From Mesostigma viride (Eukaryota; Streptophyta; Mesostigmatophyceae; Mesostigmatales; Mesostigmataceae), in contig RPFO01002175.1 of assembly GCA_009746045.1 (NCBI GenBank), positions 1 to 22,534 of the forward strand: a stretch of 22,534 nt of DNA. Direction: 5' to 3'. The notes under the pieces are model-generated. The model was not told where the DNA came from and made no database searches. It saw only the letters and a list, made by a program, of their open reading frames with translations. The position numbers and the translations under genes were made by a program. Each line of letters starts with the position of its first letter. Position 1 is the first letter of the stretch. Positions 15,096 to 22,534 of the stretch are shown here, in pieces.

Positions 15096-16787
15096 ATGTC
15101 GTTTGATTATGGTATTTGTCCTGCTTTGATTCGCAAGAAGCGCAAACCGGCAAGGACAGCGCCGTCAATCACGTTAACAACCACACGGACTGTATCCTAG
15201 CGCGGTACCGATTACAATGACAGCAACATTCAGCGAAACAGTCACCGGGTTCACCTTGGGTGATATCGTTGTCATAAATGGTACTGCATCTGGTTTAACG
15301 GGTAGCGGCGCCTCTTACACATTTTCTGTGACTCCAGCTGTAGCTTATTCGCTGACAACAGTCACTGTTGGAGGGAACGCAGCGAGCAGCGTGCTAGGAA
15401 CCGGCAACACCGCAGCAACTCCGCTAGTCTTCACGTATTCACCACCTCCAACGGTAACCCTCGCGACGACCGCGGGCTTGACGCCATCCTTATCGCCCGT
15501 GGACGTGACAGCCACGTTCAGCAGGTCGGTGACGGGGTTCGCGTTGGGCGACATCGCCGTGACCAACGGGACCGCCGCCAACCTTACCGGAAGTGGGGCG
15601 TCGTACGCCTTCCAGGTGACGCCGACGACCGCATACGCCGCCACGAGTGTCAATGTGGGGGCTGGAGCTGTCGCGGACGCCTCGACAGGAACCGCCAACG
15701 CGGCCTCCAACACTCTGTCGTTCACATACTCGCCCACTCTCACTGTTACTATCGCGTCGGGAACCCAGACTGGTGCCATTTACCCAGTGACGGCCACCTT
15801 TAGCACGTCGGTGACCGGGTTCGCGTTGGGCGACATCGCCGTCACCAACGGAACTGCGTCCAACTTGCTGGGAAGTGGCGCCACGTACACATTCGATGTG
15901 ACCCCTACCATGTCGGACTTAGCGACGACGGTAAGCGTGGGCGCTGGCACCGTGACGAGCGCAACGTCAGGGCTTGGAAATACAGCATCCAACATGCTGT
16001 CATTCACGTACTATTACAACCCGGCAACGGACCCCGCATTGTTCGCGTGGTACGACCCGTCTGACAGCTCTACGTTGTTCACCACCTACTACGGCACAAC
16101 CCAGCAAAACACAGCAGGGGGGACGTGAATCGGATGAATGACAAAGGACCGAACGGCCACCACCTGGGGCCGGACACTTCCGCCACGTGTCCGACGTTGG
16201 ATACAACGGAACTGAACTCAAAACGGTCTCTCCGATTTACCAACTCGCGCGGGACGGGCTTATATTCAAATGGCCCCGCCTTTTGGGGGGCGATTGGGGC
16301 CAACACGAGCATCCTGCTAGTCGCCAAACAGCTAACGACTGCGACATATCCACAGAGAGGACCGGGGTCGAATATCAGAGGGTATATGCTTGGTTCATAC
16401 CAGAACAATGGTTATATTATGGCATACGGGGCAGACACACAGAACGTTCTCTGTTCATCTCCAAATAATGTAAACGAAGTCGTGTGCACCCGGGCGCAAT
16501 TCTTCGACAACGTACCACACGTCATGGCGATTTCATGCAACACCAATACGAATGTACTTATCACACGATTCGATGGAAGATCTGGCTACAGTAGAACTGG
16601 AGTCGACCCTACTATTGGTTCAGGGAGTATCGCTCTCGGTGCAGATATAAGCAACTCTGCCCGCGCGTTTGACGGGTGGATCGGAGAGGTCCTGGTCTAC
16701 AACACCGCCAAGACCGCGGCCGAGCTTGAGCTGATCCGCGGGTACCTCGTGGCCAAGTGGGGCACTCCCGCCACCATCCCAGCGTAG
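15096..16787 (+). pseudogene. Ig-like repeat / lectin-like adhesin, two frameshifts
   Basis: About 563 codons. It starts at ATG 15096 (MSFDYGICPALIRKKRKP); this frame stops at about 15200 but moves by +1 near 15185 into a frame with three Ig-like repeats of about 90 aa. Each repeat has the signature FSxxVTGFxLGDI, VxNGTA, GSGAxYxFxVTP and NTxSFTYSP, as in bacterial surface Big-type domains. The last repeat leads to WYDPSDSSTLF, the usual opening of a LamG/ConA-like lectin domain. That frame stops at 16128, and a -1 shift at the G6 run (16117-16122) restores the lectin domain, which ends GEVLVYNTAKTAAELELI and AKWGTP. It would be a host-binding fibre or spike on the virion. The bacterial/phage-like domain mix suggests horizontal gain. 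Confidence 0.8.
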
Positions 16788-16820
16788 AAACTATTATCTC
16801 TTCCAATTTGTAATAAAGCA

Positions 16821-17330
16821 ATGGAATACCCAACTTATTATCAAATAGTGCTAGATTCCAAGGCCTCTGAAAACGTGATTGACTCCACCACCGGGTTACG
16901 TCAATTTAGAATCAAACCAGACCCGAGGGCGCCCATCATTGACAGTACATGGCGCGGTGGTGTGCATTATGCCTACGTTGACGCAGTGCCTGTTGATGAG
17001 GACCGTGCTATTGTCGGGCTTGTTTCCCCGAGTTTCTCCGGTGGTGAGCATAACCAACAGGATTGCATTGTTTTATGCAACGAGACTGTCATGGGTGGAT
17101 CAGACGGTGACATCCTTTCTTACGCCATGATCAACGAACACGCATTTTTTAACCTAAAGAACCCACACCTGTTCAGAAACGGAGGACATATTACGGTAGG
17201 AGCGTCGTACATTGACAGACTTGACGGAAACGAGACTCAATTCCCACCGGTGCAGACGGGTGGTTTTGTGTGCATCCTACGTTTTGAAAAGATTCGCGGG
17301 TTCAATAAGTGTAATTGTCACGGTAAGTAA
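16821..17330 (+). CDS. Hypothetical virion-block protein (169 aa)
   Basis: An intact frame with its ATG 33 bp after the adhesin stop, behind an A/T-rich TTTGTAATAAAG. It begins MEYPTYYQIVLDSKAS and is a mixed alpha/beta, mostly soluble sequence with Gly/Asp loops. It ends in a small Cys cluster (KCNCHGK) that could bind metal or form disulfides. No family recognised. Its place in the plus-strand block suggests a structural or late role, possibly a beta-sandwich accessory capsid protein. Confidence 0.6.
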   Translation: MEYPTYYQIVLDSKASENVIDSTTGLRQFRIKPDPRAPIIDSTWRGGVHYAYVDAVPVDEDRAIVGLVSPSFSGGEHNQQDCIVLCNETVMGGSDGDILSYAMINEHAFFNLKNPHLFRNGGHITVGASYIDRLDGNETQFPPVQTGGFVCILRFEKIRGFNKCNCHGK

Positions 17331-17346
17331 TTTCTACGAATTATAT

Positions 17347-17523
17347 ATGGGTGGTTGCTTCGGAAAATTCACTCTCGTGGACACTCTAGAATCTTCGTTC
17401 AGGCGATTGACAAGTGACCCAGTTGATTACTCGCACGCTTACGAGTCTTTTTACCTAAATTCACGTCCCAGAACTCGCCACGTGGTAGAGGCCACCTTAG
17501 ACTTGCATCGCTCCGAAATTTAG
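17347..17523 (+). CDS. Small protein with possible N-terminal acylation motif (58 aa)
   Basis: A short frame from an ATG at 17347, 16 bp after the previous stop and directly behind AATTATAT. It begins MGGCFGKF, with Gly2 and Cys4, the arrangement seen in N-myristoylated and palmitoylated peripheral membrane proteins. The rest is charged (SSFRRLTSDPVD, RPRTRHVVEATLDLHRSEI). A membrane-targeting role is inferred from the N terminus only, and position 6 is Gly rather than the favoured Ser/Thr. Confidence 0.45.
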   Translation: MGGCFGKFTLVDTLESSFRRLTSDPVDYSHAYESFYLNSRPRTRHVVEATLDLHRSEI

Positions 17524-17672
17524 CCAAGTTCGACACTTGTACAAGTCCAGCCACCTTCGCGTCCTGTCCAGGCCGTGCCAGCAGACGTAACGGACCTTGG
17601 CACATTGTGCACAAATAGGCAAAATCACGTGCAAGTCACGCATCTCACGTTGCAAGCTCTCTGCCGGTAGCC

Positions 17673-18245
17673 ATGGCTTCCCGAAACGCAGGGCCTTGCG
17701 AGAAAGCGCTGGCAATGCTTGGAAAAATCCTCGATGGTCTCGAGGACGGCCAGACAAAGATATCTGACCAGCTCGCACACCTGACGCACAAGGTCTCCCT
17801 TCTTTCCGGAAACGAAGGTGCTGTTGGAGGCACCGGACCTACCTGCGAGGTCTTCAAGATTCACGACGCCGGATATGACGATGTCGACCGCAAGACGCCA
17901 AAAATTTGCGTCGAGTGGGTCTACGAGAAGAATGCGGCAAAGCCGAGGAAGGTCGAGGACCGCTGCGAGTGGATTCGCCTCGACCAAGCCGACGGGTGCG
18001 TTAAGATGGTTGACGATTTCCTCAATGGCTTCTCCAAGTCCAAGCGCCAGCCAGGCATTTCCCCCATTGCGCTCTACAGGGCATGGGAGGAGGTAAAGAA
18101 GGGTTTCGAGGACGCAAAGACCGCCACTTCCAATGGCAGGAAGAGGAGCCGCGAGGGAGCGTCAAGCTCCCACGGCCATGGCGACAAGAAGAACTCCGCC
18201 TCGTACGTGAAGAGCCTGACTGGACACTCCAAGGACAAGGAGTAG
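17673..18245 (+). CDS. Hypothetical charged protein with N-terminal coiled coil (190 aa)
   Basis: An intact frame, last gene of the plus block. Residues about 10-45 form a probable coiled coil (ALAMLGKILDGLED, KISDQLAHLTHKVSLL). The middle is acidic/aromatic (ICVEWVYEKN, RCEWIRLDQADGCVKMVDDF). The C-terminal 50 residues are basic and low-complexity (GRKRSREGASSSHGHGDKK), like a nuclear signal or nucleic-acid-binding tail. No family recognised. It is separated by 149 bp from the preceding small gene, so it may have its own promoter. Three short hairpins follow its stop. Confidence 0.6.
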   Translation: MASRNAGPCEKALAMLGKILDGLEDGQTKISDQLAHLTHKVSLLSGNEGAVGGTGPTCEVFKIHDAGYDDVDRKTPKICVEWVYEKNAAKPRKVEDRCEWIRLDQADGCVKMVDDFLNGFSKSKRQPGISPIALYRAWEEVKKGFEDAKTATSNGRKRSREGASSSHGHGDKKNSASYVKSLTGHSKDKE

Positions 18246-18248
18246 ATT

Positions 18249-18299
18249 GTCGTCTTGTTGACGACGGCAACGAGCTTGCCATTTTCGCTCTTGTCGAGC
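18249..18299 (+). terminator. Three tandem hairpins after the last plus-strand gene
   Basis: Directly behind the stop are GTCGTC-TTGTT-GACGAC (18249-18265), GGCAA-CGAGC-TTGCC (18266-18280) and GCTC-TTGTC-GAGC (18287-18299), each with a 5-nt loop. A T-rich stretch follows (TATATTTTTTAATG, about 18320-18333). This looks like a 3'-end or termination region; the hairpin polyadenylation signals of some large viruses are a precedent. Confidence 0.45.
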
Positions 18300-18525
18300 T
18301 GATAACGAATGTAAACGTGTTATATTTTTTAATGAATTCGTTTATGCAGTATAAAACGCGTCAATATATGCTGAAAACAATTTTCATTTCGTCTCGAATT
18401 GCAGTTCTAACTGCAGGTTAAAAATCCAGAGTAAACCTCTTATGCATCGACACAGGTCGTGTGGGATTCTTGCATAGGTCGTCTGAGTTTCCAGAGGTTA
18501 CACAGAGTAATAAAATGACACTCTG
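18300..18525. other. Gene-free A/T-rich stretch before right TIR
   Basis: No coding sequence. It contains a perfect dyad TGCAGTTCTAACTGCA (18400-18415, 7-bp arms and 2-nt spacer), which could be an operator-like protein site or a small hairpin, and a TATAAAAC-like word near 18350. Confidence 0.4.
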
Positions 18526-18574
18526 CACACCCCGCCGCGCGGCCCTCGCCGGCTCCCTCACCATGCGAGGACAT

Positions 18575-18946
18575 GGCGAAAAATTGGGCGGTCTTTTCTT
18601 AAGAGTAAGTACGTGCAATTTTTCGCCACATCCAACAAACCACGCCACCTCAGCGCCGGCCAGTGGGGGAAGGTGGCGAAAAATTGGGCGTTCTTTTCTT
18701 AAGAGTAAGTACGTGCAATTTTTCGCCATCACTCTCACACCTTGACAAACACCTCCTATACCCGCGCCAAGGGGTGGCAGGGTGGCGAAAAATTGGGCGT
18801 TCTTTTCTTAAGAGTAAGTACGTGCAATTTTTCGCCATCCTTGTCACACCTTGACAAACACCTCCTATGACCCGCGCCAAGGGGTGGCAGGGTGGCGAAA
18901 AATTGGGCGTTCTTTATATAAGAGTAAGTACGTGCAATTTTTCGCC
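18575..18946 (-). repeat. Four iterated 53-bp hairpin units in right TIR
   Basis: Units lie at 18575-18627, 18675-18727, 18784-18836 and 18894-18946, mirror images of the left array with the same unit-specific variants (outermost with TATATAAG-type loop, innermost with GCGGTC). The position-specific variants match between the two TIRs, so the TIRs have been homogenised as whole blocks rather than unit by unit. Confidence 0.9.
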
Positions 18947-19064
18947 ATCCTTGTCACACCCCCAACACACCATCACAACTGCCGGGGTGGTGACAGATGC
19001 CAGCCTAAATGTCACAATCTGGTGAGCAGTGGTGGCAGGGGGGCACTTCTGTTTTTGCAAGTGG

Positions 19065-19093
19065 TTTAGGGTTTTAGGGTTTAGGGCTTAGGG
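19065..19093 (+). repeat. Telomere-like TTTAGGG tract in right TIR
   Basis: Units read TTTAGGG, TTTTAGGG, TTTAGGG, CTTAGGG. The G-rich strand runs toward the right end of the element, so both TIRs carry the repeat in the orientation of a chromosome end. Confidence 0.75.
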
Positions 19094-19238
19094 TGAGACC
19101 CATCCTAGGCCGCGGTCACTATAGGGTCACTATAGGGGTGGCAGATGCCAGCATAAGGGTGGTGCACTTCTCCTAGTCGCGATGACGGAATGATGACGGA
19201 ATGATGATGGAAGCTACTTAATTAATTAATTAATTAAA

Positions 19239-19702
19239 ATCATAGCTCCGTTGGGAGCATATGTAACACATAGCCCTGAGAAAGGGGCATCTATGGGTTT
19301 GTAATACAATCAGGGCTACAACCTGCAGGTGGAGGATGTACAACTGTCACCTGCTCTGGGTGCACAAGGTGCACCTGCACCGCCATGATGGTTCATGCCT
19401 CCAAGCACAGGCACCCAGGGGGGGCTTGAGGAGAGGGCCTAGAAGGCCTGCATGACATATGGGGTGGAGGGTATGTGGCTAGGCTATACTGCTGGTGTAC
19501 GCATGGCATCTCAGCAGAGAGTAACTCCCTGCATTGGCATCGCATGGCTAAATTCTTAATGCATCATCCATGGGAGGTCCCGTTGTAGGCTGGGCGCGGC
19601 TAAATACTGAAAGCATCATCCATGGGGGCCATTATGGGCGCACATGCGCGTGGGCCACTTGCAAAGGCTAAGCCTATCTAATCTACACTACTGGTATATT
19701 CC
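19239..19702 (+). repeat. Right flanking repeat copy (no genes)
   Basis: Direct, diverged copy of about 272-640 and inverted relative to 1-253 and 640-733. Shared words include CTCCGTTGGGAG, GGTGCACCTGCACC, CTCAGCAG, ACTCCCTGCAT and GGCTAAATTCTTAATGC. The motif CATCATCCATGGG occurs twice (about 19560-19575 and 19613-19626). No coding frame is supported. Confidence 0.75.
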
Positions 19703-20929
19703 CTAGTCTGGGGTGGCAGGAGGGGCCTGCCAGGGCTTGTGGTCAACGTGGATGACCGCCCCCCTCCAGTATACCGGCTTCCCCCCTGCACGCTGCCGGA
19801 GCTGAAGGTAGGTCGGCCATAGCTCGCGTCGCCGCTGTTGCTGGGCCAGGGTCAAGTCGTCGTCCAGCGTGAAGCGAGTCTCCGAGAGCTTCTTGCGGCA
19901 TTTAAGGAACGCCAGCTTGTCCGTCATGTACTTAAAGGTGAGGAGCACGGGTGCCGGGCCAGCCTTCCCCCGCGCGCGGGGGAGGCGGACAGCCGACATG
20001 TCCAGCTCACCAGTGAGTAACATGGGGGCAAGAATGGCGCGCTTAACTGCCTCAAGGAGACTCGTGGAGGTCTCACCTGCCGGCTGGTCGAGGTGCTTGA
20101 CGATGACATTGTGGCTGCGCTTGTCGAGCTCGGCCGCCTCGCGAAGGTCGAGGGCTTGTTGCTTGAGTTGTGCCGCGATGGTGGAGGTGGTGGAGGTGGT
20201 ATGATGCTTAAGCATTGAAGTCCACCCAGGTGGAGGGAACATCACTGGCCGGGCCAGCAGGTGCCGGCTGGGCAGCGATTTCCTGCACCGCTTGGGCGGT
20301 GAGGCCGGCGGTGTCATGCAAGCTCTCAAGGGCGGTGGCGGTGGCTTGAAGGCGTTGGTCGAGGTCGAGGAGCTGGGCTTTGATGTCGGCAGTGAAGGCG
20401 GAAACGGCGGTGGAGGTGGAGGCGGCGGCGGTGGAAATGTGAGGAAGTTCAGCAGTCAGCGTGCCGCCGATTGCTGAAATGTCGGCAGCAAGGGGGGTCA
20501 CGTGCTGCTGAAAGGCTTCCGCGAGGATGGAACGAAGGGTGGGGGCGGTGACGGTTGCAGCCCAGATCTCGCCGTCGGAGCGCTGGAGAAGGGAGTTGAG
20601 GATGGCGTGCTGGAGTTCGGGGCGGGGGATGTTTCCGGGCAGCGGGAGGGGAGCCATCGGCGGCCGTCCGGGAGGAGGAGGCGACGGTTGGAGTGGAGAT
20701 GGTGGCACAGGTCGTAAAGCAAAGCGTAATCCCCGAAGAAGATGCAGCGCATAGCATCGGTCGGAGACGGATTGGCCCAGTCGTAATCGTCGACCTTGAA
20801 AGGCCGGGGCCGAAAGCTCGGTTCTGAGGGGCGTGAAGACCCTCCTGTTTGGTCGGCTGAGCGGGTGCGCTTGGGGTCAGGCGATGCAGATGGCGAGGCG
20901 TTAAGTCCGGGAGGTTGCTGGACGACCAC
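19703..20929 (-). pseudogene. L1-type retrotransposon ORF1 remnant
   Basis: A host mobile-element gene outside the virus. The C-terminal part (19703-20220) resembles L1 ORF1p (Transposase_22): RRM-like start RSHNVIVKHLDQPAGE, PAPVLLTFKYMTDKLAFLKC, and C-terminal-domain style LTLAQQQRRRELWP followed by KPVYWRGAVIHVDH. Upstream in another frame (20208-20708) is a helical coiled-coil region (LLDLDQRLQATATALESLHD). Further upstream in a third frame (to 20929 and open to about 21091, with no ATG) is a Pro/Ser-rich N terminus containing FKVDDYDWANP. Two shifts are needed, near 20210 and 20640-20700, so this copy is probably dead. No endonuclease/reverse-transcriptase ORF2 follows; the flanking repeat begins at once. 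Confidence 0.65.
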
Positions 20930-21091
20930 CAGTGCACGACTAGTGTCATCGCCGCCTGCCGGACCTGATGGCGAAGCTGCAGCCGGAGCTGCAGACGTAT
21001 TTTCATTGCCGAGCGCAGCCGCCAGGCTGCGTTGCGTCGAGGCGCGTTTATTCGATCGCCATATATTGCGTAATAGCGTCGGAAAATTATA

Positions 21092-21214
21092 TCAGCATGT
21101 GCGTCTTAGAAAGACGAAGCGATTGTGATATTCACGGCTAAATTCGGTGCTCAAACGTGAAAGTTATGAGCTCCGACAGCCATGGCTACCTCGTGGCCGG
21201 AATTGCTTTTTTCA
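21092..21214. other. Unannotated gap
   Basis: Short stretch between the L1-like remnant and the microsatellite. No gene, RNA or repeat recognised. Confidence 0.3.
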
Positions 21215-22271
21215 ATGGATGGATGGATGGATGGATGGATGGATGGATGGATGGATGGATGGATGGATGGATGGATGGATGGATGGATGGATGGATGGAT
21301 GGATGGATGGATGGATGGATGGATGGATGGATGGATGGATGGATGGATGGATGGATGGATGGATGGATGATGGATGGATGGATGGATGGATGGATGGATG
21401 GATGGATGGATGGATGGATGGATGGATGGATGGATGGATGGATGATGGATGGATGGATGGATGGATGGATGGATGGATGGATGGATGGATGGATGGATGG
21501 ATGGATGGATGGATGGATGGATGGATGGATGGATGGATGGATGGATGGATGGATGGATGGATGGATGGATGGATGGATGGATGGATGGATGGATGGATGG
21601 ATGGATGGATGGATGGATGGATGGATGGATGGATGGATGGATGGATGGATGGATGGATGGATGGATGGATGGATGGATGGATGGATGGATGGATGGATGG
21701 ATGGATGGATGGATGGATGGATGGATGGATGGATGGATGGATGGATGGATGGATGGATGGATGGATGGATGGATGATGGATGGATGGATGGATGGATGGA
21801 TGGATGGATGGATGGATGGATGGATGGATGGATGGATGGATGGATGGATGGATGGATGGATGGATGGATGGATGGATGGATGGATGGATGGATGGATGGA
21901 TGGATGGATGGATGGATGGATGGATGGATGGATGGATGGATGGATGGATGGATGGATGGATGGATGGATGGATGGATGGATATGGGATGGATGGATGGAT
22001 GGATGTGGATGGATGGATGGATGGATGGATGGATGATGGATGGATGATGATGGATGGATGGATGGATGGATGGATGGATGGATGGATGGATGATGATGGA
22101 TGGATGGATGGATGGATGGATGGATGGATGGATGGATGATGGATGGATGGATGGATGGATGGATGGATGGATGGATGGATGGATGGATGGATGATGGATG
22201 GATGGATGGATGGATGGATGATGGATGGATGGATGGATGGATGATGATGGATGGATGGATGGATGGATGGG
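21215..22271. repeat. (TGGA)n microsatellite, about 1.05 kb
   Basis: More than 250 near-perfect TGGA units with scattered one-unit defects (TGATGG), commoner toward the right end (about 21980-22250). Every frame is open because a 12-nt period encodes MDGW on plus and HPSI on minus, so the apparent long proteins here are artefacts. It may be the simple-repeat tail of a minus-strand retroelement, or a plain host microsatellite. Confidence 0.97.
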
Positions 22272-22534
22272 GACACACAATCCGACCGGTCTAATCTACT
22301 ACTACAACATCAAGCCAACTCTGTTATTCTAAGCTCTCTACCCTAGGGGTCCTGTCTAGCGTGCTTCCCGCGGGTTTGCAAACGCGGGCGCTTCCCCACG
22401 GGAGGGTTCGTTGTCCTCTATGACCTGGGCCCACTTGCCTTGTCCATCATCTTGTTCCAAATCACGGAGAGGCCTAGCCCACCATGTTTTCTCCCTACGG
22501 GCCCCGCGGCCCGTTGCTAGCCAGGGTAGAAGTC
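22272..22534. other. Gene-free right edge with one hairpin
   Basis: No coding frame supported. A G/C-rich hairpin lies at 22367-22388 (CCCGC paired with GCGGG around the palindrome GTTTGCAAAC). Read on the minus strand, this stretch runs into (TCCA)n, as expected if it were the 3' end of a retroelement with a simple-repeat tail. That is a guess. Confidence 0.35.

Larger units (their letters stand above)
734..19238. mobile_element. Integrated polinton-like virus (PLV) with terminal inverted repeats
   Basis: The element is delimited by inverted repeats of about 0.7 kb and carries the PLV hallmark set: double-jelly-roll major capsid protein (13566-14870), penton (12342-13204) and A32-type packaging ATPase (6820-7704), plus a tyrosine recombinase and a primase-helicase. 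The size of about 18.5 kb is in the usual PLV range. Both ends lie inside (TTAA)n tracts, so a target-site duplication cannot be read. I found no protein-primed DNA polymerase B, no RVE integrase and no maturation protease. This fits the PLV branch that uses a tyrosine recombinase and a primase-helicase rather than canonical Polintons. Several virion genes are frameshifted, so the copy may be defective. Confidence 0.92.
18526..19238 (-). repeat. Right terminal inverted repeat (TIR)
   Basis: Inverted partner of 734-1436, about 99% identical by eye, from CACACCCCGCCGC to the (TTAA)n tract at 19218-19238. It holds the same elements in mirror order: hairpin units, telomere-like tract, tandem CACTATAGGG words, GCTGGCATCTGCCACC copies and duplicated ACGGAATGATG. 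Confidence 0.95.

Noticed and set aside
15345-16007. Minus-strand frames across the Ig-like repeats
   Set aside because: Antisense reflections of the repeat DNA; they repeat with the same period.
17318-17410. Splice-donor-like GGTAAGT at the end of the 169-aa gene
   Set aside because: Joining to the nearest plausible acceptor (after the CAG ending at 17402) gives an immediate stop, and the frame already ends naturally.
21147-22294. Very long MDGW- and HPSI-repeat proteins
   Set aside because: All frames of a (TGGA)n microsatellite are open; no coding evidence.

Overview
The window reads as a piece of a eukaryotic, probably algal, nuclear genome that carries one nearly complete integrated polinton-like virus (PLV, Preplasmiviricota-type). 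The host call rests on the dispersed repeats outside the virus, an L1-type ORF1 remnant, a 1 kb (TGGA)n microsatellite and plant/green-alga type TTTAGGG-like repeats. It is an inference; no host housekeeping gene is present.

Layout. 1-733: mosaic of a host or flanking repeat family with inverted and direct copies. 734-19238: the viral element, about 18.5 kb, bounded by roughly 0.7 kb terminal inverted repeats (734-1436 and 18526-19238, about 99% identical by eye). Each TIR holds four 53-bp hairpin-forming units and a short telomere-like tract whose G-rich strand runs outward. 19239-19702: another copy of the flanking repeat. 19703-20929: broken L1-like ORF1 on the minus strand. 21215-22271: (TGGA)n. 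22272-22534: no gene recognised.

Viral genes form two divergent blocks that start from a 24-bp gap at 8244-8267. The minus block (8243 down to 1521) is the replication, integration and packaging side: a coiled-coil/AT-hook-like protein, an A32/FtsK-HerA type packaging ATPase, a two-AT-hook protein, a tyrosine recombinase, and a large primase-helicase (AEP primase, Zn-binding cluster, SF2 helicase of the herpesvirus origin-binding-protein type). The plus block (8268 to 18245) is the virion side: a large fibre-like protein, a C2H2 zinc-finger protein, penton (minor capsid), an adenovirus-VI-like amphipathic protein, the double-jelly-roll major capsid protein, an Ig-like/lectin adhesin, and several small unknown proteins.

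The large replication and integration genes are open, but the penton, MCP, adhesin, distal fibre and coiled-coil genes are each split by one or more frameshifts. Most shifts are equivalent to a single missing base and two lie at G runs. Either the virion module is decaying while the replication module is kept, or the assembly has homopolymer deletions. No protein-primed DNA polymerase B, retroviral-type integrase or capsid maturation protease was seen. The most distinctive feature is the TIR design (iterated hairpins plus outward telomere-like repeats) combined with an OBP-like helicase.
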